A stretch of DNA of 64,000 nt. Origin: JBMNFI01 sp050949225 (GTDB lineage Bacteria; Bacillota; Dehalobacteriia; UBA4068). Shown in pieces: positions 45,218 to 54,505 of the stretch. The DNA is taken from the NCBI GenBank assembly GCA_050949225.1, contig JBMNFI010000002.1:248001-312000 (forward strand), read 5' to 3'. A program made the translations under genes and the position numbers. The notes under the pieces are model-generated. The model ran no database searches and was not told the DNA's origin. It saw only the letters and a list, made by a program, of their open reading frames with translations. The first letter of the stretch is position 1. The number at the start of each line of letters is the position of its first letter.

Positions 45218-45721
45218 CTATAAAAAGTCCAATAATATTTGCCATTCTTTTAATAATACGGGGTAGGGATAGTGGGCCTTGTTAGCAGGGCTGGTAGAAG
45301 GCAGATAGATGGCCTTAATTCCGGTTTTTTCGGCACAGTATTTTTCATAAAGGCGATGAGCAGTTTTTCCGGTGCAAAAGATGTTTTTTATCTCGCTTGT
45401 GGCCAGGATTTCGCCAAAATCATTAACTACGATATTTTTAATGCTGCTGTCGCTGGCTCCTTTGATTGAACAGCTTTGCAACACATCCCAAAGGGCGATT
45501 CGTTTGGCGGTGAGAAACTGTTTCTTTTCCGCTATTGTTTGAGGTGTAGGGTGGCCAAAAACCTCGCTAATCACCCGCCAAAACAGATTTTGTGGATGGC
45601 CGTAGAAAAAGTTTGCCTCGCGCGATTTGGGTGAAGGGAAGGTGCCCAAAATCAGGATGCGCGAATTACCGGTATAATGAGGTGGGATAGTGTGGCGGAG
45701 TTTTTCTCTGTTTGGAGTCAT
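45218..45721 (-). CDS. DNA-deoxyinosine (hypoxanthine-DNA) glycosylase, UDG superfamily
   Basis: 167 residues. The active-site segment LILGTFPSPKSREANFFYGH, the NLFWRVISEVFG helix and the C-terminal LPSTSPANKAHYPY motif match UDG family 6 enzymes, which remove deaminated adenine (hypoxanthine) from DNA. Cytoplasmic base-excision repair. The last three genes on this strand (marR, ABC, ABC) end just upstream, and the ATG lies 2 bases after the ABC gene's stop, so it is probably in the same transcript. Confidence 0.85.
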   Translation of the reverse strand: MTPNREKLRHTIPPHYTGNSRILILGTFPSPKSREANFFYGHPQNLFWRVISEVFGHPTPQTIAEKKQFLTAKRIALWDVLQSCSIKGASDSSIKNIVVNDFGEILATSEIKNIFCTGKTAHRLYEKYCAEKTGIKAIYLPSTSPANKAHYPYPVLLKEWQILLDFL

Positions 45722-45723
45722 TA

Positions 45724-47574
45724 TTAGCCCACCATACTTTCAAATTGCGAATTATAAAGGTTAGCATAGAGGCCATTTTTAGTCAACAATTCCTGATGAT
45801 TTCCTTGTTCAACAATATCGCCCTGATCCATTACTAGGATTAAATCGGCATCCTTAATCGTTGACAGACGATGGGCGATGATGAAACTAGTGCGGCCGTG
45901 CATCAGATTATCCATGGCCTTTTGGATGCGTAATTCAGTTCTTGTATCTACGGAGCTGGTGGCTTCATCTAAAATTAGTATTTTAGGATCAGCTAAAATG
46001 GCACGAGCAATCGTCAGCAGTTGTTTTTGACCTTGGGAGACATTGTTGGCCTCTTCGTTTAACTCCATATTATAGCCATCAGGCAAGGTTCTCACGAAAT
46101 GGTCAACATAGGCAGCTTTGGCCGCTTCGATAACCTGTTCATCAGTAGCATTAAGATTCCCGTAACGGATATTTTCCATAATTGAGCCATGGAACAGCCA
46201 GGTGTCTTGCAAAACCATCCCGAAAAGATTGCGTAAGTCGTTACGGTTAAAGTCTTTGATATCATGGCCATCGATCTCGATAGCACCGCTGTTGATATCA
46301 TAAAAACGCATTAACAGCTTGACCATAGTGCTTTTACCGGCACCGGTGGGGCCGACGATGGCCACTTTTTGACCTGCTTTAATATGAGCGCTGAAGTCAT
46401 TGATGACTATTTTGTCTTCGCTATAGCCAAAGTGGACATTCTTGAAATCGACTTTTCCGCTGATATTATCAGTAGGTAGTGGATTTTTGGTTGAGGGAAT
46501 TTCTTCGGCTTCTTCTAGGAATTCAAAGACGCGTTCTGCGGCGGCTGCAGTTGACTGTAACAAGGCAAATCCTTGGGCGACCTGTGAAATAGGTTGGCTG
46601 AAGTTTCTGACGTATTGAATAAAAGCTTGGATAACACCAACGGCAATTGTGCCCTGTATAACCAGCCAGGCGCCAAGAATGGCGATGGCTACATAGGCTA
46701 GGTTACCAATAAACATCATCAAGGGCATCATAATACCGCCGAAAAATTGTGATTTCCAGGATGAACTATATAAAGTATCGTTGAGATTATCAAATTTCTC
46801 CGCTACTTTTTTTTCATTGTTAAAAACCTTAACAATATTTTGACCGGCAAAAACTTCTTCAATGTGTCCATTAATATGACCTAAATATTTTTGCTGATCA
46901 TTGAAGTGTCTTTGTGACCTTTTCATAATAAAGCGCATAGCCAGTACGGAGATGGGAAGAATTGCGAAAACCACAACAGCCAGCAAGATATTCATGCTAA
47001 ACATCATCACGATTATTCCGGCGATCATGGTGACTGCCGCGATCAATTGTGACATGCTCTGATTTAAACTTTGTCCCAAAAGATCAATATCATTAGTAAC
47101 ACGTGAGAGCACCTCACCATAAGTTTGTTTATCAAAATAGCTCATGGGCAGGCGATTAATTTTTTTAGAAAATTTATCACGCAGGTCATAAACCATAGTT
47201 TGTGAGACATTACTCATAATATAACCTTCAAAAAAGTTTAGAAGTGAGCTAATAGCATATAAAACCAGCAGGAAAAGTAAAGTTTTCCCTAAGGAAGTAA
47301 AGTCGATGCCGGGTCCCCCTGAAAGTTGGCTGACAATTCCTTCAAAGATATGGGTAGTGGCATTACCCAATATTCTAGGACCTACCACAAAAAAGACTGT
47401 GCCGGCAATACAAAAAATGATTACCAAAATAACGGAGGCTTTATAATGCCCCATAAAAGAGAGTAGTTTTTTTAAAGTCCCCATAAAATCCTTAGCTTTT
47501 TCACCGGATATATTTGCAGAACCGGGTCCGCCGAAGGGACCTTTTTGTCGTTTTTTGGAAGTTTGTTTACTCAT
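45724..47574 (-). CDS. ABC exporter, ATPase-permease half transporter with canonical site
   Basis: 616 residues: six-helix membrane domain (about 30-330) and a nucleotide-binding domain with Walker A GPTGAGKST, signature NNVSQGQKQLLTIARAI, Walker B ILILDEATSSVD and H-loop IIAHRLST. It overlaps the preceding ABC gene by ATGA (GGAGGTGG upstream) and together they should form a heterodimeric exporter of the BmrCD/TM287-288 kind. This half supplies the catalytic Glu and His. Drug or peptide export under MarR control is likely; the substrate is unknown. Confidence 0.9.
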   Translation of the reverse strand: MSKQTSKKRQKGPFGGPGSANISGEKAKDFMGTLKKLLSFMGHYKASVILVIIFCIAGTVFFVVGPRILGNATTHIFEGIVSQLSGGPGIDFTSLGKTLLFLLVLYAISSLLNFFEGYIMSNVSQTMVYDLRDKFSKKINRLPMSYFDKQTYGEVLSRVTNDIDLLGQSLNQSMSQLIAAVTMIAGIIVMMFSMNILLAVVVFAILPISVLAMRFIMKRSQRHFNDQQKYLGHINGHIEEVFAGQNIVKVFNNEKKVAEKFDNLNDTLYSSSWKSQFFGGIMMPLMMFIGNLAYVAIAILGAWLVIQGTIAVGVIQAFIQYVRNFSQPISQVAQGFALLQSTAAAAERVFEFLEEAEEIPSTKNPLPTDNISGKVDFKNVHFGYSEDKIVINDFSAHIKAGQKVAIVGPTGAGKSTMVKLLMRFYDINSGAIEIDGHDIKDFNRNDLRNLFGMVLQDTWLFHGSIMENIRYGNLNATDEQVIEAAKAAYVDHFVRTLPDGYNMELNEEANNVSQGQKQLLTIARAILADPKILILDEATSSVDTRTELRIQKAMDNLMHGRTSFIIAHRLSTIKDADLILVMDQGDIVEQGNHQELLTKNGLYANLYNSQFESMVG

Positions 47575-49811
47575 GACAATTCCACCTCCGAAAGTTGTGT
47601 GGAAGCAAGTTGTTTGTAGGCGGGGCAGGTTTCTAAAAGCTCTTTGTGAGTACCTTGACCGATGATCTTTCCTTCATCCAAGACAATTATTTGTTCGGCA
47701 TGAAGAATGGTGCTAATCCTTTGAGCTACGATTAACACAGTGCTGTTTGCTAATTCCGTTTTTAGAGCTTTTCTTAAGGTAAAGTCAGTTTTATAATCTA
47801 AAGCCGAAAAGCTGTCATCAAAGATATAAATTTCCGGATTTTTTGCGATTGCACGAGCAATGGATAATCTTTGTTTTTGACCGCCGGAAACATTGGTGCC
47901 GCCTTGGGTGATTTCAGTTTGATAGCCTTGCTCTTTTTCGCTGATAAAGTCAGTTGCCTGAGCGATCCGAGCAGCAGCTTGCATAGCTGCATCAGAGATG
48001 TTTTCATCGGCATATTTGATATTTGAGGCAATATTTCCGGAAAAAAGCACGCTTTCTTGAGGAATATAGCCGATTTTTTCCCGTAAGTCATGTTGGAGAA
48101 CGTTTCGGATATCGACGCCGTTTACTAAAATTTCTCCTTCTGTGACGTCAAAAAAACGAGGGATTAAATTGATAAGAGTACTTTTACCACTACCGGTACC
48201 GCCGATAAAGGCGGTAGTTTCCCCCGGTCTAGCTGTAAAGGTGATATTGCTTAAAACATTTTCCTCTGCGTTTGGATAACGGAAACTGACATTATGAAAT
48301 TCTACAAATCCCCTTTTGGAATCATCAAACTTTTGCGGATCAAGGGGGTCAGGAATGCTTGAAGATGTTTGTAGAACTTCATCAACCCTATTGGCCGCCA
48401 CGGCAGCCCGAGGAAACATGATTGCTACCATTGAAACCATCAGAAAAGAAATGATAATCATCATTGTATATTGTATGAAGGCCATCATATCACCAACCTG
48501 TATCTCACCGGCATCAACGCCCAGACCACCCTGCCAAACGATTAAAACAGTGGTAGCATTCATAATCAAAAAGATTATGGGCATCATGATGGACATGCCG
48601 CGGTTGACAAATAAGTTTACTTTTGTTAAATCCGTATTTGCTTTATCAAAACGCTCTTCTTCATGTTTTTGCGTACCAAAAGACCTGATCACCATCAGCC
48701 CCGTTAAAATTTCACGGGCTGCCATGTTGAGTTTATCAATTAGTTTTTGCATGACCTTAAATTTAGGTATCAGGACAATAAACATTAGTATAACCAATGT
48801 CAATAGTGCCAATACAGCCAGGCCAATAATCCAGCCCATCGAAGGGGTTTGGGAGGTAGCTTTAATAAAGGCACCAATGCCTATAATGGGTGCATAAAAG
48901 GCCAGGCGTAAAACCATGACCATCGTTGTTTGTATTTGTTGAATATCATTAGTGGATCTTGTGATTAAGCTGGCTGTAGAGAATTCATCCATTTCTTTGT
49001 TAGAAAAACCGATGACCTTTCTAAAAATGCCGCTGCGTAAATCTTGCCCTAAACGAGCCCCAATGCGAGCGGCCAAAAGAACTACTAAAAAGGTTGCGCA
49101 GATACTTAAGACAGCCAATATCAGCATCTTAAGACCTGTTATCAGCACATAATTTAAGCGTTCCTGGTCTAAATCAATGCCAAGCGATTGTTTTTCCGCT
49201 TTGAGATACGTGACGGCACTCTGAGTGATCATGATCTCAGGAATTTCAGAAAATTTGGCATCCGCTTGACTGATCATCTTTTGTCTTTCTGTTACAGGTA
49301 AATTATTAATCACTGTTAAAAGGTCTGTTCCCGCAGGAATCTGCAGCTCCGCACTAATTTCCTGCTGAAGTTTTTGTGATATCTCCGAATCATCATTGAG
49401 AATAGAGAACATGATAATTGCTCTGCCAAAAATGAGATTAAGCTGATCCTGCGTGTTTTGTGACAAGTTCTCAGCCAAAATATAGAGGGGTTGTGTAGTA
49501 CTTTGCGGATATTTTTGAGCATATTGAGTCATGTTGTTGGAAGAAGCTGATTTTTCATCTAATAATATGTAGGTTTCATCTATTTGTTTTTGCTCATCAT
49601 TTTTCATCAACAGTTTGAGTTGATCCATAGATTTTTTACTGATGACTTCAGGAACGGCATTTTTGATGCCGTCCTGCTGGAGACCCACGTTGACAATATC
49701 AGAAATATAAGAGGGCAAAGCTAAATCACAAAAAGCTTGACCTATCAGCAATAGTACAATGCAGATGATCAAGACTACTGATTTTTTAAGAAATTTTAAT
49801 AGCTTAATCAT
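47571..49811 (-). CDS. ABC exporter half transporter with extracytoplasmic insert and degenerate ATP site
   Basis: 746 residues. After the first helix (about 10-30) comes an insert of about 160 residues predicted outside the membrane, before the remaining helices, which makes it longer than a usual half transporter. The NBD has Walker A GGTGSGKST and signature NVSGGQKQRLS. Walker B is IYIFDDSFSALD (catalytic Glu to Asp) and the H-loop is IVAQRIST (His to Gln). These are the classic marks of the degenerate site in heterodimeric exporters. Its partner is the 616-residue gene that overlaps it. The marR stop overlaps its start (ATGA). Confidence 0.9.
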   Translation of the reverse strand: MIKLLKFLKKSVVLIICIVLLLIGQAFCDLALPSYISDIVNVGLQQDGIKNAVPEVISKKSMDQLKLLMKNDEQKQIDETYILLDEKSASSNNMTQYAQKYPQSTTQPLYILAENLSQNTQDQLNLIFGRAIIMFSILNDDSEISQKLQQEISAELQIPAGTDLLTVINNLPVTERQKMISQADAKFSEIPEIMITQSAVTYLKAEKQSLGIDLDQERLNYVLITGLKMLILAVLSICATFLVVLLAARIGARLGQDLRSGIFRKVIGFSNKEMDEFSTASLITRSTNDIQQIQTTMVMVLRLAFYAPIIGIGAFIKATSQTPSMGWIIGLAVLALLTLVILMFIVLIPKFKVMQKLIDKLNMAAREILTGLMVIRSFGTQKHEEERFDKANTDLTKVNLFVNRGMSIMMPIIFLIMNATTVLIVWQGGLGVDAGEIQVGDMMAFIQYTMMIIISFLMVSMVAIMFPRAAVAANRVDEVLQTSSSIPDPLDPQKFDDSKRGFVEFHNVSFRYPNAEENVLSNITFTARPGETTAFIGGTGSGKSTLINLIPRFFDVTEGEILVNGVDIRNVLQHDLREKIGYIPQESVLFSGNIASNIKYADENISDAAMQAAARIAQATDFISEKEQGYQTEITQGGTNVSGGQKQRLSIARAIAKNPEIYIFDDSFSALDYKTDFTLRKALKTELANSTVLIVAQRISTILHAEQIIVLDEGKIIGQGTHKELLETCPAYKQLASTQLSEVELS

Positions 49812-50302
49812 ACCTTACTGTCTGTCCCCTTTGTCTTGGAATGATTTATTAACATAAGTTCATTATCCTTTATTTGCAGCAGATTGTTACGAATCTGCTG
49901 CAATAAATGATTTAATAATAATTGTTCTTCAAGTGAAATATTATGCAAAAGTCCTTCATTGATTTTCTTTTTAAGGATACGAATTTTATCCAGCTTATCT
50001 TGCCCTTTGGGAGTCAGATAAATCCTGGTAATACGCCGATCTGTAGAGTCCTTCTTTTTAGTGATCAAATTCTTTTTCTTTAGATTGTCAAGCATTACCG
50101 TGACAGTGGGGGCCGATACATGAGCTGAAGAGGCCAAGTCTTTTTGGCTGGCCCCATTTTGTTGAGACAGCATGAGTAAAAGATGGACTTGACCGGGATG
50201 AATCCCATCTAAGGAATCGGTGCAGTTATACATAATAGAGCACTCCAGCCGCATAATTTGAGCTAGTAAAGCCCATAGTTGATTGGGGGAAGGTTGAGTC
50301 AT
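49808..50302 (-). CDS. MarR-family transcriptional regulator
   Basis: 164 residues from the ATG at 50302, which has TGGAGA 7 bases upstream; an earlier in-frame ATG (50329) lies inside the operator. The winged helix QKDLASSAHVSAPTVTVMLD and the wing KKKDSTDRRITRIYLTPKG are standard. It should repress its own operon (marR-ABC-ABC) until a ligand, often an export substrate, releases it. Palindromes around the promoter (50319-50433) are likely sites. Confidence 0.88.
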   Translation of the reverse strand: MTQPSPNQLWALLAQIMRLECSIMYNCTDSLDGIHPGQVHLLLMLSQQNGASQKDLASSAHVSAPTVTVMLDNLKKKNLITKKKDSTDRRITRIYLTPKGQDKLDKIRILKKKINEGLLHNISLEEQLLLNHLLQQIRNNLLQIKDNELMLINHSKTKGTDSKV

Positions 50303-50318
50303 AAAAATTCTCCAAAAA

Positions 50319-50433
50319 TTAGTTAGCATGCTAAGTAAGCATAATAAGTATTCTATAGCATAATGGTTATGCTGTCAAGATAAGTGCTGAAAGTTTTTAA
50401 CCGCTAAAATTAGTTACTATGCTAACTAATTTT
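50319..50433 (-). promoter_or_regulatory. marR-ABC promoter with three related operator-like dyads
   Basis: Minus-strand promoter TTGACA (50378-50373), 17-base spacer, TAGAAT (50355-50350). Three dyads share AGCAT/ATGCT half-sites: TTAGCATGCTAA (50324-50335) between promoter and gene, GCATAATGGTTATGC (50358-50372) within the spacer, and a perfect 11-base inverted repeat AAAATTAGTTA-CTATGC-TAACTAATTTT (50406-50433) upstream. This layout fits MarR autorepression. Confidence 0.7.
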
Positions 50434-50440
50434 AGACGTG

Positions 50441-50486
50441 AAAAATCCCCCGGGAACTATTATGTTATAGCACGGGGGATTTTATT
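50441..50486. terminator. Terminator downstream of the MFS gene
   Basis: AAAATCCCCCG pairs with CGGGGGATTTT around a loop of about 20 bases, giving a U-run on either strand. It lies about 55 bases past the MFS stop and just outside the marR promoter. Confidence 0.75.
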
Positions 50487-50539
50487 ATAGAATAAATCCT
50501 AATAAATCCTATGGATTAAAAAGGTTTTACGATTCGTAG

Positions 50540-51757
50540 CTATTGTTGTTTAGCAGCTACTTTTTTTCTACTGATCAAGAGGTAGATAATGCTGAAGATG
50601 ATGCCGATAATGGCGACTAATCCTAAGATGTTAGCTGCTGTTTGCCAACCGCTGCTGGCTACTGCGGCCAAAATGACTGGAGCTCCGATGAAAATTCCTA
50701 CATAATAGATCATGTTGATAAAAGCCACTGTATAGCCAATGAGAATAGGCTTTTTGGCAATCGAGGGTGCGATGGCCAGTACGGCAGGGATGACAAAGCC
50801 GCAGGAGATAGCAATCAGCAGGGTATGCAAAACATATGTTTTGGGCCCTAAAACTGCTGTAATAAAGCAAGTGAAGGCCATCAGAATAAATGAATATAAT
50901 GTAAGTAAAGCCGGTTTACCGGTTTTATCGATAATAATACCGGCGATAATACAAAAGGGGATGCCAAAGAGACCGTTTAATCCAGCATAAAAGTTAGCCG
51001 TTGTAACTTCCAGATTGTAAAAATCCTGGAACATCGTAGGATAAATGGTAATGAAGGTAAATAAAACAAAGGCCACGCAACCTTGACAGATAGCCAAGAT
51101 CCACATTTTGCTGTTGGAGATGGCTGCACCCACAGATGGTTTTTCGAGCATTTTTTGTGATGGACCTGCTGTTCCATCCGCTATAGCTTCTTCGGCCGCT
51201 GGCTGCTTGATAACTAAAGATACTAAAATGAAAGTAATGATTGACAGAGCGCCTACTATGATCCATAAGCTTCCCATGCCAAAGGCATTGCTGATCGGTA
51301 CTGAGGCATTCATAAAGACGGCCGATGCGGCACCTGGAAAGGTCGTAAACACACCAATAGCCAGACCCACCTTGCCGCCGGCGAACCATTCACTAATGAA
51401 AACGATACCGGTCATAATTATCATGGAAAAGGCGATACCTTCGATAATACGACTAATCAAAAAGACAGGATAATTGCTGTAGAAAAATGCACCTAATAAA
51501 TTGCCGATAATTAGTGAGCCCAATAGGAAAAGCAGAAGTTTTTTGGGTCCTATTTTGTTTAAAAGTGCACCACCGGGAATAGCTAAAATAATACCAGCAA
51601 TAGTAAATACAGACATCAGAAAGGATGTTTGAGTTAATGATATTTCCATGCCGGCAGCCAAATCACCCAAGACGGGGACGATTTTCAATTGACTGGCTGA
51701 GACGGCAAAAGCAGAAATATATAAGACTATAAATAATAGCCATCTATTTCTTTTCAT
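50540..51757 (-). CDS. MFS transporter (NNP/CynX-like)
   Basis: 405 residues, twelve predicted membrane helices split by a charged central loop (IKQPAAEEAIADGTAG...). The motif GALLNKIGPKKLLLF between helices 2 and 3 is the MFS A-motif. The gene follows the amidohydrolase gene on the same strand after about 110 bases containing an inverted repeat, so transport of that enzyme's substrate or product is the simple reading. I cannot name the solute. Confidence 0.82.
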   Translation of the reverse strand: MKRNRWLLFIVLYISAFAVSASQLKIVPVLGDLAAGMEISLTQTSFLMSVFTIAGIILAIPGGALLNKIGPKKLLLFLLGSLIIGNLLGAFFYSNYPVFLISRIIEGIAFSMIIMTGIVFISEWFAGGKVGLAIGVFTTFPGAASAVFMNASVPISNAFGMGSLWIIVGALSIITFILVSLVIKQPAAEEAIADGTAGPSQKMLEKPSVGAAISNSKMWILAICQGCVAFVLFTFITIYPTMFQDFYNLEVTTANFYAGLNGLFGIPFCIIAGIIIDKTGKPALLTLYSFILMAFTCFITAVLGPKTYVLHTLLIAISCGFVIPAVLAIAPSIAKKPILIGYTVAFINMIYYVGIFIGAPVILAAVASSGWQTAANILGLVAIIGIIFSIIYLLISRKKVAAKQQ

Positions 51758-51809
51758 AATGTAAGCCTCCTCAATAATCTTGATTCACTATATGTAATTA
51801 ATGTTTAGT

Positions 51810-51842
51810 GGTTGAGTAAGGGGAAAAACCCTTACTCAACCG
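51810..51842. repeat. Inverted repeat between amidohydrolase and MFS genes
   Basis: GGTTGAGTAAGGG pairs with CCCTTACTCAACC around AAAAA (14-bp stem). On the minus strand the loop, not the end, carries Ts, so it is a weak terminator, a processing site or an attenuator that would lower MFS expression relative to the upstream gene. Confidence 0.6.
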
Positions 51843-51868
51843 GTAATTTGTATAATTATTTGCAGATA

Positions 51869-52798
51869 TTATCTGTAGATGTGGAGCAGTTTAGCGGCAT
51901 TATCAAAGAAGATCATGTCAGCAAGTTTGGGATCACCGGCCTTTTCGACGGCAAGCTCTACCTGTTTGATAACGCCCGCATGAGAGGAAAAAGGAGTATC
52001 TGTGCCAAATAAAACATGATCAGCGCCAAAATAATCGATAGATCTCAAAATATCTTCCCAACCGCGGAAAGTCAAATCAACATAGACGTTATCCATCCCT
52101 TTGGTTTCTGTACCTAGCTGCTCGAGCTCTCCCCCCATCAGACCGCCGGCATGACCGGCAATCAGTTTAATATTAGGATATTCCTTGGCAAGAGTGATAA
52201 AATGGGAGACATCGCCGAATTCCGGAGTGCGTGGATAGTTATCACCTTCATGGTAATAATCATTAGGGCCGCAATGTGAAAGGATTGGCAGATTATATGA
52301 AGCGAATAATTCAACTGCCGCATGAACTTTCGGGTCAGCCAAGCTGATATTTTGTAAAATGGGATGGATTTTCAGGCCGCGTGCGCCCCTCTTAATATCA
52401 GATTTTAATTTTTCTACCATGTCATCTAAGCCAAGCAGATAGTTAGCGCTACTCCAAGGGAGAATCCTCGGTTCAAATTTTGATGCTGCCAGCATCTCTT
52501 CGAAAGTATTGCAAGGATGAATGGGGAAAATATTAATGTAATTTACACCGAATTTATCGAGTTTTTTTGTCAAACTGGCTAAAGTATTGTTCCAGCAAAG
52601 ATATTGTCCAACGTCAAATAAATGTTCCAGCTCCGCTGGGTCCGGTCCGATTAAAGGATCAACAAAGCCGCCCTCCTCCTGAATTTTGAAAGGGTCTTTA
52701 TATTTTCCGAAATCTTTTTCCTCTGTATCCCATACCACATTAACTCTGGTATGAAAGATATCCCCTAGGTGCGCATGAAAGTCAATAATTCTCCTCAT
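51869..52798 (-). CDS. Amidohydrolase-2 family metal-dependent hydrolase/decarboxylase
   Basis: 309 residues, TIM-barrel amidohydrolase. IDFHAHLGD (metal-binding HxH), GLKIHPILQNI, ILSHCGPND, LIAGHAGGLMGGEL and HVLFGTDTPFSSHAG (metal Asp) follow the family order. This family includes hydrolases and non-oxidative decarboxylases or hydratases of aromatic and dicarboxylic acids; the substrate is not evident. AAAGGAGG precedes the ATG. It is likely cotranscribed with the MFS gene downstream. Confidence 0.82.
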   Translation of the reverse strand: MRRIIDFHAHLGDIFHTRVNVVWDTEEKDFGKYKDPFKIQEEGGFVDPLIGPDPAELEHLFDVGQYLCWNNTLASLTKKLDKFGVNYINIFPIHPCNTFEEMLAASKFEPRILPWSSANYLLGLDDMVEKLKSDIKRGARGLKIHPILQNISLADPKVHAAVELFASYNLPILSHCGPNDYYHEGDNYPRTPEFGDVSHFITLAKEYPNIKLIAGHAGGLMGGELEQLGTETKGMDNVYVDLTFRGWEDILRSIDYFGADHVLFGTDTPFSSHAGVIKQVELAVEKAGDPKLADMIFFDNAAKLLHIYR

Positions 52799-53420
52799 GA
52801 TTGAAACCTCCTTTTTTTAGCACATCGAAGTCTGGGTTTATATTTGAATATACAAACATTATATCATTCTTTTAGATTTTTGCAATAGCTTAATAATTTT
52901 GAAAATAAATAAAGCTCTGCTAGATGTTATAATTATACAGATTAATTAGCGAAAGGGACAAACAATTGTTGATTATTTGAGACAAGAGTATATTCTAATA
53001 AGTTAGGATATTTATCATAACAGTGATGCTGTCTACTTAATAAAAAGTCACTAAAAATACTCTTTTTAACAAAAATTAGGAAAATACTGCAAGGGAAAGC
53101 TCTGGTTGAAGCTGCTTTATTAATGTTAGAAAAAATCCACACGGTTTCAAGGCATTTGTGAAGCAAGAGAAGGGGTTAGGCACTTTATGGATTTTTATAG
53201 TAAAGATTATATGCATGGTGACATTAGTTTTATAACAGCAGAGCAGGAGTATTACAAAATGGATAAAGGAAAGATGAAATTGAAATATTTTGGCTTCTGC
53301 AGCTTCCAATCCGATTAAGAAAATAAGGGAAAGGCGAAAACCATGTTGACAAATAGTGATAGCGATAAGGTATAATATCGTTAAGTAAGCTCACTAAATA
53401 AACTATTTTAAGGAGAATTT
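52799..53420. other. Intergenic region with operator-like dyad and gene remnants
   Basis: An imperfect dyad (52836-52857, GTTTATATTT...TATACAAAC) lies 38-59 bases upstream of the amidohydrolase start and may be its operator. From about 52950 to 53320 short open stretches on the plus strand are broken by stops. One of them, 53187-53320 (MDFYSKDYMHGDISFITAEQ...), has a poor ribosome binding site. They look like a decayed gene of unknown type. A GATAAGGTATAATATCG segment (53364-53380) gives DUF896 a -10 TATAAT. Confidence 0.4.
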
Positions 53421-53639
53421 ATGGAAAAAATAAAGATAGAACGGATTAATTTTTTAGCAGCCAAGGCAAAGACAAAAGGCCTGACTGAACAAGAAAAAAG
53501 GGAGCAAAAAGAGCTGAGGCAGGAGTATATTGACTCTGTTAAAGCCAATATGCGTGCTTCTTTAAATAATGTTTATCTGCAGGATGAATCCGGCAACAAA
53601 ACCAAGCTGAGCAAAAAAGGAGTTAAGGGCAATCATTAA
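53421..53639 (+). CDS. DUF896 domain protein (YnzC-like, UPF0291)
   Basis: 72 residues, highly charged. The helix-turn-helix-like two-helix hairpin RINFLAAKAKTKGLTEQEKR and the segment LRQEYIDSVKANMRASLNNV are the family signature. The B. subtilis relative YnzC lies in the SOS-linked yneA operon; its molecular role is unclear. AAGGAG precedes the ATG, and the AlkD-like gene follows after 26 bases, so the two are probably cotranscribed, consistent with a link to DNA damage. Confidence 0.88.
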   Translation: MEKIKIERINFLAAKAKTKGLTEQEKREQKELRQEYIDSVKANMRASLNNVYLQDESGNKTKLSKKGVKGNH

Positions 53640-53665
53640 AAAAGGGGATAGGGCAGGAGGATTTT

Positions 53666-54433
53666 ATGATTAAACGTTTTGAAATAGCTGCTTGGACAAA
53701 AAAGGACTATTCTGATATGTTGGATTACTTAAATAGATCAGTTGATGATGATTATCGTCTTTTTCAAAGCAGATTGATTCCTAATATCGATAATATTTTA
53801 GGAGTGCGTATGCCGGTTTTACAAGAGGTGGCCAAAGAAATTGCTGCTGGCAATTGGCGAGAGTTTTTGCTTTTCGCTGCAGAAGATACGCATGAAGAGC
53901 TGGTGGTCAGGGCACTGGTTATTAGTCGCTTGAAAATTAGCCGGGATGTGGATCTTGCACAAATGCAGAGTCTTATCGGGGATTTTGTGCCAAGGATTAC
54001 CAGCTGGGCCAGTTGTGATACTTTTTGTGCCGGGCTTAAATTTACGCACAAACATCAAACAGAAATGTGGCAATTTTTGCAAAATTATTTAACCTCTTTT
54101 GAGGAGTATGAGTTGCGTTTTGCGACGGTTATGTTGATGAATTATTTTATTGATGATCAGTACATTGAGCGTCTTTTGCAGGTTTTTGAGCGTATTGAGC
54201 ATGATGGCTATTACGTTAAAATGGCTGTGGCATGGGCTCTTTCAGTCTGCTACGTTAAGCAGAGGGAGTCTACCATGACTTTTCTGACACACAATCACCT
54301 GGACGATTTTACTTATAATAAGACACTGCAGAAAATTATTGAGTCACGGCGTGTTGCAGAAACGGATAAAAGACTTCTGCGTCATATGAAACGTTCTTCT
54401 GCAAAAAAAGACAAAAAGGTTTGTGCTGTGTGA
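53666..54433 (+). CDS. DNA alkylation repair protein (AlkD-like HEAT-repeat glycosylase)
   Basis: 255 residues made of helical HEAT-like repeats. YRLFQSRLIPNIDNILGVRM at the N-terminus, RITSWASCDTFCAGLK (a conserved Trp-Asp patch) and EHDGYYVKMAVAWALSVCYV match AlkD-type enzymes that remove bulky or positively charged N3/N7 alkyl adducts without flipping the base. Cytoplasmic repair. CAGGAGG precedes the ATG. The basic C-terminal tail RHMKRSSAKKDKK could bind DNA. Confidence 0.85.
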   Translation: MIKRFEIAAWTKKDYSDMLDYLNRSVDDDYRLFQSRLIPNIDNILGVRMPVLQEVAKEIAAGNWREFLLFAAEDTHEELVVRALVISRLKISRDVDLAQMQSLIGDFVPRITSWASCDTFCAGLKFTHKHQTEMWQFLQNYLTSFEEYELRFATVMLMNYFIDDQYIERLLQVFERIEHDGYYVKMAVAWALSVCYVKQRESTMTFLTHNHLDDFTYNKTLQKIIESRRVAETDKRLLRHMKRSSAKKDKKVCAV

Positions 54434-54449
54434 CAATAAATGGTATAAT
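54421..54449 (+). promoter_or_regulatory. Predicted promoter of desulfoferrodoxin gene
   Basis: TTGTGC (54421-54426), 17-base spacer and TATAAT (54444-54449), overlapping the end of the AlkD-like gene. Confidence 0.45.
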
Positions 54450-54505
54450 AAACGATATAGATACCAAAGGGTATTTTAAAAATGGTTAGGAAAAGGAGGA
54501 TGCTT

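Noticed and set aside
48316..48897. Plus-strand 193-codon ORF inside the ABC gene
   Set aside because: Antisense shadow of a clearly conserved ABC transporter.
51108..51473. Plus-strand 121-codon ORF inside the MFS gene
   Set aside because: Antisense shadow without a ribosome binding site or recognisable family.
53187..53320. Small gene MDFYSKDYMHG... before DUF896
   Set aside because: Weak ribosome binding site, no family, and broken frames just upstream suggest a remnant, so it is noted only in the intergenic entry.
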